64,000 bases of DNA from Candidatus Iainarchaeum sp. (GTDB taxonomy: Archaea > Iainarchaeota > Iainarchaeia > Iainarchaeales > VGJJ01). Position 1 is the first letter of the stretch, and each line of letters opens with the position of its first letter. Location of the stretch: the NCBI GenBank assembly GCA_016699555.1, contig CP064981.1:558001-622000 (forward strand), written 5' to 3'. A program made the position numbers and the translations under genes. Shown one piece after another: positions 1 to 6,993 of this stretch. Below the pieces are notes generated by a model. That model was not told the DNA's origin. It did no database searches and worked only from the letters and a program-made list of their open reading frames with translations.

Positions 1-1
1 C

Positions 2-352
2 ATCGCTCCCTTCCTCGCGGAACAGTTGTGGAAAGAAGCCGGTTTTCCCGGATTCGCTTCTGCACAACACTTGGAGCAGCCCGAAGGCAAGCCCGCGAAA
101 GAAGTCCAAGAGCGCGTGGATGCGGTCGAGAAGATCTTAGGAGACGTCGAGCGCGTGCGCAAGCTCGCGAAAGGCAATCCCAAGACGTTGTACATCTATT
201 CCATTGATGCGCAGGAAACGGAATGGATCGAAGCGGCAAAGGCACAAATAGAAAAGTATGCCCTGCTGCAGGTCAAGATCAACGACGCCCACGACCCACT
301 CGGGAAAAAAGCCAAAGCGCAGAAAGGAAAAGCTGCGCTTTACTTGGAGTGA
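2..352 (+). CDS. leuS: Leucyl-tRNA synthetase, C-terminal fragment
   Basis: This is the last ~116 codons of a gene that begins before the window; the reading frame is open from base 2. It would charge tRNA-Leu with leucine in the cytoplasm. The segment starting IAPFLAEQLWKEAG matches the end of the class Ia anticodon-binding helical domain. The rest, ending DPLGKKAKAQKGKAALYLE, resembles the extra C-terminal domain of archaeal/eukaryotic LeuRS, whose last residues have the same DP-GK...PA-YLE form. The catalytic HIGH and KMSKS parts are outside the window, so the identification rests on the tail only. Confidence 0.8.
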   Translation: MAPFLAEQLWKEAGFPGFASAQHLEQPEGKPAKEVQERVDAVEKILGDVERVRKLAKGNPKTLYIYSIDAQETEWIEAAKAQIEKYALLQVKINDAHDPLGKKAKAQKGKAALYLE

Positions 353-386
353 CGATAGCTATATTTACCCGAAGTTTGTGCTATCG
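353..386 (+). promoter_or_regulatory. AT box flanked by a 6-bp dyad, promoter of the sigma-like gene
   Basis: CTATATTT at 358-365 is a good archaeal box A, which predicts transcription from about 390 and a short leader before the ATG at 410. It is flanked by an inverted repeat, CGATAG at 353-358 and CTATCG at 381-386. A protein bound to the dyad would cover the TBP site, so this could be an operator. That is inference from sequence alone; a 6-bp dyad can occur by chance. Confidence 0.45.
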
Positions 387-409
387 AGAAACTTGCCTGA
401 TGGGTTACT

Positions 410-1756
410 ATGGTTTCCACTTTTAAGGGATTAGGAAAATACCCGTTTGGGAGATCCCTGCGGTTTGTGATTGGCCGTACCGGGCATTCGAGGGCCCGTC
501 CCAAAAAATTATCTCCCGCTAATGGCCTGAAGCAGGTATCCGAGGAGTTACAGCGACGAATTGATTTGGCCGAAAGAGATGGTAAGAATAAGCGTTTCGT
601 GAAGAGTTGGAAACGCATGCACGTGCTCATCGAAGCCATACGTCAGCTCCCACTTCCAATTCAGCAACGATTTCCATTCGATGCCACTCATGTATTGGCC
701 GCTAGCGGTTTGACTCATGGGATCGGGAAAAAAGAATTGAGCGAACAGCTCAGCGCGCTGCGTTACCTGCAACGACATGCTTCACGCCACGGAATCAAGA
801 TAGTCAAGGATGTCAATCTAGGCCTGATTACCACCGTGAATCGCGATACCGTGCAACGCTTGGATACGTGGATGAGCCGTCAAGCAAAACCCATTCGTGT
901 TGCCGATGCAGTGAATGAATTGCAACTCCCGCGTCACATGGTCTATCACGCGATTACCGTGCTTCATCAAATGGGATTGGTCAAACGTACTCGTTTGCGC
1001 TCGTCGGGGAAAAATAATGCTATTTATCAATTCACGACGGCGCATCCGGAAAAGAAAGAAACAGCTGCACAGAAAAAGGAAAAGATCCCACGTGCAAAAA
1101 GAGGATCGAAGATGCAATTATGGAATCGGAGACTCAGCGAGACAGAAAGAAATGAGATCGACATGTGGCTGAAACGCAATATTGGTCTCGTTCACCACGC
1201 CGCCAATAGATTCTATTACAAACATCGGAACTTCTTGGGTCGTATCGGGTATGGTCAAGAGGATTTACTGGGAGTAGCGTTATTTGCGGTCCAAAAAGCA
1301 TTCCTTACGTTCGAACCCGAGCGTGGCATCAAGTTTTCTACTTTCGCGTTCAAATGCATGCAAAATGAATTAGTTCATCTCGTGCGACGTTACGACTCCG
1401 AAAAACGCGGAAAAGATGCCGTTTCTTTGAGTGAAGTGCGTGAATACAAGGGAGCCCGTACTGGCACGCTGCTCGATCGCATCGTAATCGAACAGGCGAA
1501 ACCATTACTCTCTGCGGATGCCCGTGCTGCACTGCGCGAGGCCGTTTCTGCTTCGAATCTCACGGATATCCAACGCCTGGTAATTGAACGTCGATTCGGA
1601 TTAGATGGCAAAGCGGCATCGGCGTTACGGGAGATCGGGAAGGAAAGAGGTGTTTCGGGCGAGCGCATCCGTCAAATAGAATCCGCGGCTCTAACCCGAT
1701 TGGCCGAGAATCCCAAAATCCGGAAAATTTTTATGGATTATCTAGGGAATGAGTGA
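410..1756 (+). CDS. Winged-helix protein fused to sigma-70 regions 2 and 4
   Basis: A 448-residue protein with bacterial sigma-factor sequence inside an archaeal genome. Residues ~150-208 look like a winged helix (RVADAVNELQLPRHMVYHAI followed by a basic wing). Residues ~243-328 match sigma region 2: LKRNIGLVHHAANRFYY, then EDLL...AVQKAF...FEPERGIKFSTFAF. Residues ~380-433 match sigma region 4: VIERRFGLDG, LREIGKERGVSGERIRQIE. Region 3 is replaced by a ~50-residue linker. The two tryptophans used by bacterial housekeeping factors for promoter melting (FSTYATWW) are replaced (FSTFAFKC). Bacterial sigma factors bind core polymerase and promoter DNA; the partner here is unknown. It could be a true sigma-like initiator or a DNA-binding regulator reusing the domains. 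The gene stands alone with its own promoter. Confidence 0.85.
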   Translation: MVSTFKGLGKYPFGRSLRFVIGRTGHSRARPKKLSPANGLKQVSEELQRRIDLAERDGKNKRFVKSWKRMHVLIEAIRQLPLPIQQRFPFDATHVLAASGLTHGIGKKELSEQLSALRYLQRHASRHGIKIVKDVNLGLITTVNRDTVQRLDTWMSRQAKPIRVADAVNELQLPRHMVYHAITVLHQMGLVKRTRLRSSGKNNAIYQFTTAHPEKKETAAQKKEKIPRAKRGSKMQLWNRRLSETERNEIDMWLKRNIGLVHHAANRFYYKHRNFLGRIGYGQEDLLGVALFAVQKAFLTFEPERGIKFSTFAFKCMQNELVHLVRRYDSEKRGKDAVSLSEVREYKGARTGTLLDRIVIEQAKPLLSADARAALREAVSASNLTDIQRLVIERRFGLDGKAASALREIGKERGVSGERIRQIESAALTRLAENPKIRKIFMDYLGNE

Positions 1757-1768
1757 CATGTTGGGGCG

Positions 1769-3486
1769 CTACATCTCCTGCAGCGTCTCGATGTTCAGGC
1801 AGAACATGCCTTCTTCCAGCACGCAATTGACCGCTTTCACGAGTGCCAAGCGGGCGGATTCCAATTCCTTATTCTCTTGGATGACGGCCGTCTCGTGGTA
1901 ATAGGAATTGAACGTGTTCGCGAGATCCAAGATGTACTGCACCAGGATGTGCGGGGAATAATGCGCCGTGGAATCAGCGAACACATCCGCTTTTTTTGCG
2001 AGCAGATACAGCAATGCCTTTTCTTTTTCCGTTGCTAGTATGTGCGCGAGCGCTTCATTGGGCTTCGCATCCGACTTTCGCATGAGCGAGTAGGTGCGCG
2101 CCAGTGTGTAGAGCACATACGGCCCGGTCTGTCCGTCGAAGGAAAGGCTTTCCTGGGGATTGTACTCGATGGGCTTCTTCGCATCCTGGCGCGTCATGAA
2201 GAACTTGATGGCGGAAAGCGCGACCACGCGAGCGCGATTCCCTATGACGGACTCGCTCATCTCGGGATTGCGCTTCAGCAATTCGTCGCGGGCCAAGCGA
2301 TAGACCTCATGGAATGCTTCGTCGGCATTGAACGCCTCCCCTGCGCGCGAGGACATCTTTCCCCGCCGGGTTTTTCGATCAGTCCATAAGAGAGGTGATA
2401 GCACTGTCGCGCTTGCGGGACTCCCAACAATTGCAGGATCGCGAACAACTGCTGGAAGTGCAGGTCCTGCTCGCTGCCGACGACATAGATGATCTTGCCC
2501 AATTCGGGATAGTCCCTGAAACGCTGCTGCGCGAGATAGATGTCCTGCGTCACATACATCGTCGTGCCGTCCGAGCGCAACACCACCTTATCGGGGAGGC
2601 CGAACGACTTCAGCGGGGCGGCGATGGCTCCATTCTCGAGCTTGATGAATTTCCCGCTTTCATAGGCGGCGAGCGCGATATTTTTTCCCTTGTCATAGAT
2701 CATGGACTCATAGTAGTTCTTGTCGAACTGGATCCCGAAAAGGCGATAGCTCTGCTGCACGCCCTCGAACCACCAGGCGTTCATCTTCTCCCATAGTTCG
2801 CGTACAGTGGGATCGTCCTGTTCCCAGCGCTGGAGCATGAATTGGGCTTCTTCTTCGAGCTTGGGATCGGCATCGGCTTTCTGCTTGAACAAGACATAGT
2901 ATTTCCCCACGAAATAATCTCCCTTCATGTCGATGCTTTGGGGCGTCTCTCCTTTGCCGAAGCGCTGATAGGCCAGCATGCTCTTGCAGATGTGCACGCC
3001 GCGATCGTTAATGATCTGCGCGCGCAACACGCGATGGCCTTGGTGCTCGAGCAAGCGCGCGATGCTCTCCCCTAAGGCCATATTACGCACGTGTCCGAGG
3101 TGCAGGGGCTTATTGGTGTTCGGGGAAACAAATTCTACCATGACCTGCTGCGCATCCTTTCCGGGGATTTTGGGCGCAGCAACGGCAGAAGCAAGAATAT
3201 CCTTGTTCATCTGCTTCTCGTCGAGAAAAATATTGATGTAAGGCCCCACACTCTCGAAGCGGAAATTGTCCGTGGAGAGATTCAGCTCATTCGCCAGCTT
3301 TTCCGCATACACGGGGGGCTTTTCCCCTTTGGGAGTAAAGCGAAAAACGGGCAGGGTGAGGTGTCCGAATTTGGGATCGGTAGGCTGTGAAATGAAACCC
3401 ACAATGGTCGTCTTTCCGGGGCTATTGCCCAGCAGCAGTCCGTCGACGAGTTCGGCGACTCTTTCCTTTGCTTGGGCCAGGGACAT
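1769..3486 (-). CDS. argS: Arginyl-tRNA synthetase, interrupted by a one-base frameshift
   Basis: Class I synthetase that charges tRNA-Arg. The upstream part (3486 down to ~2365) carries the N-terminal additional domain and the HIGH region, PNTNKPLHLGHVRN. The downstream part, in another frame, carries KMSSRAG and the DALR-type helical anticodon domain, ending LNIETLQEM. The frames meet at a run of four Cs on the plus strand (2361-2364; GGGG in the gene). Adding one G joins YGLIEKPGG directly to GKMSSRAG and restores ~572 residues, normal for the family. The KMSKS loop lies exactly at the break, so the gene as written would not give active enzyme. A sequencing deletion is likelier than a dead essential gene. 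The start overlaps the upstream transporter by 65 bases. Confidence 0.88.
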
Positions 3487-4375
3487 ACCTAAATGATGCG
3501 GGCGAATGGAGTTTTAAACCTGCATCCAGGAGATGCGACTCGAGGGCGAATAGGACTCCCACGACTGCCACCATGACCCCACCCAACAACGTGAGCGGGG
3601 GCAAGACCTCATGGAAATAAGCCACGCTGAGGAGGATCGTCCCGATCGTCGTGACGATGAGATCCATCATCGAAATCACGTGCACGCGCAGCTTCCCGAG
3701 CGCGATGTTGTAGAAGAGGTAGCCGAAGCCCGTGGAGACAACGCCTAATCCTATCAGCACGGGCCAGTCCAGCGTGGGGACGTTGAACAATCCCTTATCG
3801 AAGCCGAAGGGAAGCAGGAAGAGCGAGGCGAATCCCATGAACCAGGCCACGTCTCCCAGGGAATGGTGCTTATCCGCCTTTCGCGCATACACGGTCATCA
3901 ATGCATAGCTCGTGCCCGAAATCAACGCCAAGAAATTGCCGATGATGCTCTGTCCCGTGAAGGGATTGATGAGTGCGATCCCGATAACCCCCAGAATGGT
4001 CAGCAACACATTATTGCGCGAGAACTTCTCTCGCAACAAGAACAATGCCGCAAGGGGTGCAACGAAGACATGCACGTAATTCAAGAAATACACATCCGTG
4101 AGCGGCGCCAGCGTCAAAGCGACATTGAATGTGAGCATCGTGAGCGCGAGCAGGAAACCCACTATCGCATAGTCGCGCAAATCCCGCAGCGAGACCTTCC
4201 AGAATTCCTTGTCGAGGAAATGCGCCACTATGAGTAAGAAAATGAACGCGAAGAAGGCGCGGTAGAACGAGATGAGTTCGATGGCGATCGTGTCATGCAA
4301 GAGGCGCACGAACAATCCGATCGTGAGCAAGCACAGGATCGAGAGGAGCGCAGAGAAGTAATAGCGTTTGATCAT
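3422..4375 (-). CDS. EamA/DMT-family transporter
   Basis: Integral membrane protein of ~317 residues with about ten hydrophobic helices in two similar halves, the pattern of the drug/metabolite transporter (EamA) superfamily. SFYRAFFAFIFLL in the first half and ISMMDLIVTTIGTILLS in the second fit the paired EamA repeats. Substrate cannot be told from sequence; relatives export amino acids, nucleobases or drugs. I start at MIKRYYFSALLS (4375) because residues before it are not membrane-like. The 3' end overlaps the start of ArgRS by 65 bases, so the two are probably co-transcribed. The basic tail RRTRRRTAAGQ lies in that overlap and may be extended past its natural stop. Confidence 0.75.
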   Translation of the reverse strand: MIKRYYFSALLSILCLLTIGLFVRLLHDTIAIELISFYRAFFAFIFLLIVAHFLDKEFWKVSLRDLRDYAIVGFLLALTMLTFNVALTLAPLTDVYFLNYVHVFVAPLAALFLLREKFSRNNVLLTILGVIGIALINPFTGQSIIGNFLALISGTSYALMTVYARKADKHHSLGDVAWFMGFASLFLLPFGFDKGLFNVPTLDWPVLIGLGVVSTGFGYLFYNIALGKLRVHVISMMDLIVTTIGTILLSVAYFHEVLPPLTLLGGVMVAVVGVLFALESHLLDAGLKLHSPASFRYVPGPSKGKSRRTRRRTAAGQ

Positions 4376-4440
4376 CCACGCAAGTAAAGAAGGCTCAAAT
4401 ATAAATGCGATTTTAATAGCCGAAGCGTTTACTCCCACGT

Positions 4441-6012
4441 ATGCCGCGTAAAGTGATTAAACAACTGCTTCCAGGTCATCCTCATTATTGGGAAGTCGTC
4501 ATGCTTCCTCCCACGACGCGTCAATTGCGTAAATTCCAGAAGCATGGGCATTTTCTGATTGACGTTCCTAAAGGGAAGAAACCCACTCCAGAAGAAGTCG
4601 AACACGCGCGCACGCATGGGATCAAAGTCCCCCCGGTCACGGAAGGGGTGCGTGACTACGCCCTTGAAGAGTTTTTCAAAAAAAAACTGACCCCCGAGCA
4701 AAAATCGGCGGTGTTGGGGGCAATCGAGCGCGAGATTAATCGCGCATACGCCGAAGATGGGTCCAAATACCGTACGCGAGTGCCTCATGTAACCCCGATC
4801 GACAGCGTGCAATCCATTTTCGCGAATGCGCACATCAGTTCCATTTTCAAGAACACGATCGAAGATCCTCGTGCCCGCGAAATCGCCGTAAAAATAGAGA
4901 GCGCTATCACGCGCGTAGGGGTCGCGTTCGTGATGCACGAACATCTGCGGGCGAAAGGCATCCATACGACGCTCCCAGAACTCGTGACCGCAGCCGTACG
5001 ATTCATGAAAGAGCGTGGTCCGAAAGGAAGCGTCACCGTCGTCTCTCCGGAGTATGTTGCAGGAGTGGAACGCCAAATCCTCCAGGAGAACCTCGAGAAA
5101 CGCAAGAAGGAATACGCTGCTCGCATCGCGCAGAACCGACAGGCGCGCGAAAAACTCCACCAAGTCAGGGAAATGATGGCCAATCTACTCATCCCGCGCG
5201 CGGAACGCAAGGAAATATTCCAATTCGCGCGTCAGCAATTCGCTCAAAAGGGGGGAATTGACGCCGTCACTATCAACCGTCTTATCTACAAGCGTGCACG
5301 CCTGCATGCGATGGGTGCCATCCAAGCGGCAGGACTGAATGGCGATCGCCTCATTGGAGAAATAGGAGTCGATATGACTCCCGATGGAATGCGCCGTTTG
5401 CAGGCATTCGGAGAGATGCTGCGGGCCACTCCTCCTGAAGCCAGGCGTGAACGCATCGTCGCAATGGCGGAACAGGCGAGGCCCACTCCGAACGCAGTGA
5501 CTTCTATCCCAATTCATCCGAAAGGCCCCCGGCGCGAAAAGGAAAGACGAAAACCAGTGCGTCCAGTAAAACCGCCCGTCAAAGCCACGCCTAAAAAACC
5601 AGTTGAAAAATTACCAGAAGGATTCAAGGGACTTGTCAACCATGTCGAAAGGGCGCCCCATGTGACGCATGAGATGTATGTTCGCCTGCGCGATTTGCTT
5701 TCTAATGAATCCGCCAAAAAACCAAAACAACAAAATAAGGACCTCATGCGCCGTGCGATGCGCATCACGGTTCTTGCATATATCACGACCGAATTCAATA
5801 TGTCGGGACGTCTGCATGTGGACCACCTCAAGGACAAGTACCGCAATACCCTACACCCCTTGGTGGACGAATGCGTAGCCAGTCTCGTTCACAACAATTT
5901 TTTGGAATATGAACATCATAAAGGACATTTCCGCAATGTCGCCTTGACGGAGTATGCTAAAGCACAAGGCGTCCTCGAAAAATATAATACCCGCAAAAAC
6001 CAGCAAAAATGA
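4441..6012 (+). CDS. Hypothetical basic protein with a possible C-terminal winged helix
   Basis: A 523-residue soluble protein that I do not recognise. Residues ~210-245 are charged and probably helical (LEKRKKEYAARIAQNRQARE). A Pro/Lys-rich linker at ~365-395 (KPVRPVKPPVKATPKKPVEK) separates it from a C-terminal ~130 residues. That tail has a helix-turn-helix feel: MRITVLAYITTEFNMSGRLH, HPLVDECVASLVHNNFLEY. A nucleic-acid-binding role is possible but not shown. It is transcribed divergently from the EamA transporter with ~65 bases between the starts, and ends before the tRNA-Ser region. Confidence 0.7.
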   Translation: MPRKVIKQLLPGHPHYWEVVMLPPTTRQLRKFQKHGHFLIDVPKGKKPTPEEVEHARTHGIKVPPVTEGVRDYALEEFFKKKLTPEQKSAVLGAIEREINRAYAEDGSKYRTRVPHVTPIDSVQSIFANAHISSIFKNTIEDPRAREIAVKIESAITRVGVAFVMHEHLRAKGIHTTLPELVTAAVRFMKERGPKGSVTVVSPEYVAGVERQILQENLEKRKKEYAARIAQNRQAREKLHQVREMMANLLIPRAERKEIFQFARQQFAQKGGIDAVTINRLIYKRARLHAMGAIQAAGLNGDRLIGEIGVDMTPDGMRRLQAFGEMLRATPPEARRERIVAMAEQARPTPNAVTSIPIHPKGPRREKERRKPVRPVKPPVKATPKKPVEKLPEGFKGLVNHVERAPHVTHEMYVRLRDLLSNESAKKPKQQNKDLMRRAMRITVLAYITTEFNMSGRLHVDHLKDKYRNTLHPLVDECVASLVHNNFLEYEHHKGHFRNVALTEYAKAQGVLEKYNTRKNQQK

Positions 6013-6023
6013 TAAACGCGAAT

Positions 6024-6043
6024 CGCAGCGGGAGAAATCCGAA
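6024..6043 (-). repeat. Direct copy of the tRNA-Ser(UGA) 3' end
   Basis: These 20 bases match 18 of 20 bases of 6157-6176, the discriminator base, acceptor 3' strand and TpsiC arm of the adjacent tRNA-Ser, in the same orientation. The copy and the real gene bracket a 113-bp interval holding the hairpin element and a T-rich terminator. Duplicated tRNA 3' ends are the usual trace of tyrosine-recombinase integration, but no integrase is seen, so a partial tRNA pseudogene is also possible. Confidence 0.65.
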
Positions 6044-6093
6044 GGCCTGTTTCGGCAGGCCGCCTCGAGAACAGGTGTTGTGGACAACACCTG
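6044..6093 (+). repeat. Compound hairpin element R1 (hairpins A and B)
   Basis: Hairpin A: GGCCTG(T)-TTCG-(G)CAGGCC at 6044-6061. Linker GCCTCGAGAA follows. Hairpin B: CAGGTGTTG-TGGA-CAACACCTG at 6072-6093. The order A, linker ending CGAGAA, B recurs at 13357-13409, 20453-20503 and, on the minus strand, 23122-23071 and 29002-28951. Stem B differs from other copies by compensating changes. It lies between tRNA-Ser(UGA) and the copy of that tRNA's 3' end. Confidence 0.8.
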
Positions 6094-6124
6094 ATGTTTT
6101 TTCTTTTTGACTGGTCGTCTAATT

Positions 6125-6150
6125 TTTCTTTTTTTCCAAAAAAGAAAAAG
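6125..6150 (-). terminator. T-rich terminator after tRNA-Ser(UGA)
   Basis: On the minus strand, a few bases after the tRNA, the DNA reads CTTTTTC followed by more T tracts and complementary A tracts, an imperfect inverted repeat of T5CT7 and A6GA5. Archaeal RNA polymerase stops at such T runs. A very similar T/A inverted repeat follows tRNA-Arg at 22385-22410. Confidence 0.55.
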
Positions 6151-6156
6151 GAGTGA

Positions 6157-6239
6157 CGCAGCGGGAGAGATTCGAACTCTCGTAGGATCGCTCCTCTAGC
6201 TCTCAAGGCTAGTGCGTTTGACCACTCCGCCACCGCTGC
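6157..6239 (-). tRNA. tRNA-Ser, anticodon UGA
   Basis: The 83-base cloverleaf has acceptor stem GCAGCGG/CCGCTGC, an anticodon loop CTTGAGA giving anticodon UGA, and a long variable arm, which marks a class II (Ser) tRNA. The T loop reads GTTCGAATC. The discriminator is G, as in Ser tRNAs, and CCA is not encoded. It reads UCA codons. Confidence 0.95.
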
Positions 6240-6300
6240 AGGATTTCTTGAGTGATAGTACTACCATTAATCTCCTGGAGATGGGATTAAAAATTAGGGG

Positions 6301-6324
6301 TTTAAATACGAGAAACGGTTTCTC
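6301..6324 (+). promoter_or_regulatory. Promoter and possible operator of the first prepilin gene
   Basis: TTTAAATA at 6301-6308 lies about 26 bases before the ATG at 6330, the spacing of a leaderless archaeal gene. Just after it is a perfect 7-1-7 dyad, GAGAAACGGTTTCTC (6310-6324), between the AT box and the start. A repressor bound there would block transcription of the prepilin. The binding protein is unknown. Confidence 0.5.
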
Positions 6325-6329
6325 CGCCT

Positions 6330-6911
6330 ATGGTTTCGAGAAAAAATTCCCTTTCCATCAAGGGACAGGGTGCCCTCGAGTATCTGCTGTTGATCGGAGG
6401 GGCCGTGCTCATCGCAGTAGTCATTATCTCACTCTTGGCCACGGGGATCATCCCTTATGGCAATCAACAGGTCCAGGGCCAAGTCCAGCTCAGCCAGGAA
6501 GAGATTTGTCTCCAGTCAGGACTCTTCACTCCCGCCGAATGCGCCGCCATCGACGCCGGCCTGCCGGGAGATTTCCGCAATTTCAATCTCAGCTATTCCA
6601 GCGGCGCACCGCAGAACATTACTCTTTCCTGGGTGTGGCCCGGGGACGATGGGATATTGCAGGGAGGAACCATTGCCGGTTATGAATTGCGTTATTCCCC
6701 TGCCATTATCACCAACTCCAACTTCTCTTCCGCGACGCCCATTACCGGGCTCGCAGGCGCATCACCCTTACCCGTACCCGGTCCTGCCGGGAGCGTGGGA
6801 AGCTATTCCATCACCCTCCCCCCCGGAGGCTACTATTTCGGGATTCGTGCATTCGATGATGTCGTTCCGCCCAATTACTCCGCCAACGTGGTAACGAACC
6901 ACTATCCATAA
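6330..6911 (+). CDS. Class III prepilin with a C-terminal Fn3-like domain
   Basis: A 193-residue exported pilin-like protein. Its N-terminus, MVSRKNSLSIKG then QGALEYLL and a ~20-residue hydrophobic helix, is a class III signal peptide cut before Q, with Glu at +5 as needed for pilus assembly. The C-terminal half (ITLSWVWPGDDG ... YELRYSPA ... YYFGIRAFDD) resembles a fibronectin type III module and shares the PGDD pattern with the two giant prepilin-like proteins at 15.8-20.4 kb. It probably forms a minor or capping subunit of the pilus built by the downstream ATPase and platform proteins. Confidence 0.8.
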   Translation: MVSRKNSLSIKGQGALEYLLLIGGAVLIAVVIISLLATGIIPYGNQQVQGQVQLSQEEICLQSGLFTPAECAAIDAGLPGDFRNFNLSYSSGAPQNITLSWVWPGDDGILQGGTIAGYELRYSPAIITNSNFSSATPITGLAGASPLPVPGPAGSVGSYSITLPPGGYYFGIRAFDDVVPPNYSANVVTNHYP

Positions 6912-6960
6912 TCCTGCTGCCGATGCGACCATTTTGTGCGTATTCGCTCTCGGCGAATGC

Positions 6961-6970
6961 AATATTATAA
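6961..6970 (+). promoter_or_regulatory. AT box of the secretion ATPase gene
   Basis: AATATTATAA is centred about 28 bases before the ATG at 6994, the leaderless spacing. This supports starting the ATPase at 6994 rather than at the earlier in-frame ATG at 6934. Confidence 0.5.
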
Positions 6971-6993
6971 GCCCTAGCCCCTTTTTGGTGGGT

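Noticed and set aside
2361..2364. Programmed frameshift as the main explanation for ArgRS and TPI
   Set aside because: Both breaks are at four-G runs and both are cured by one extra G; missed homopolymer bases explain both more simply. No slippery heptamer with downstream pseudoknot was obvious.
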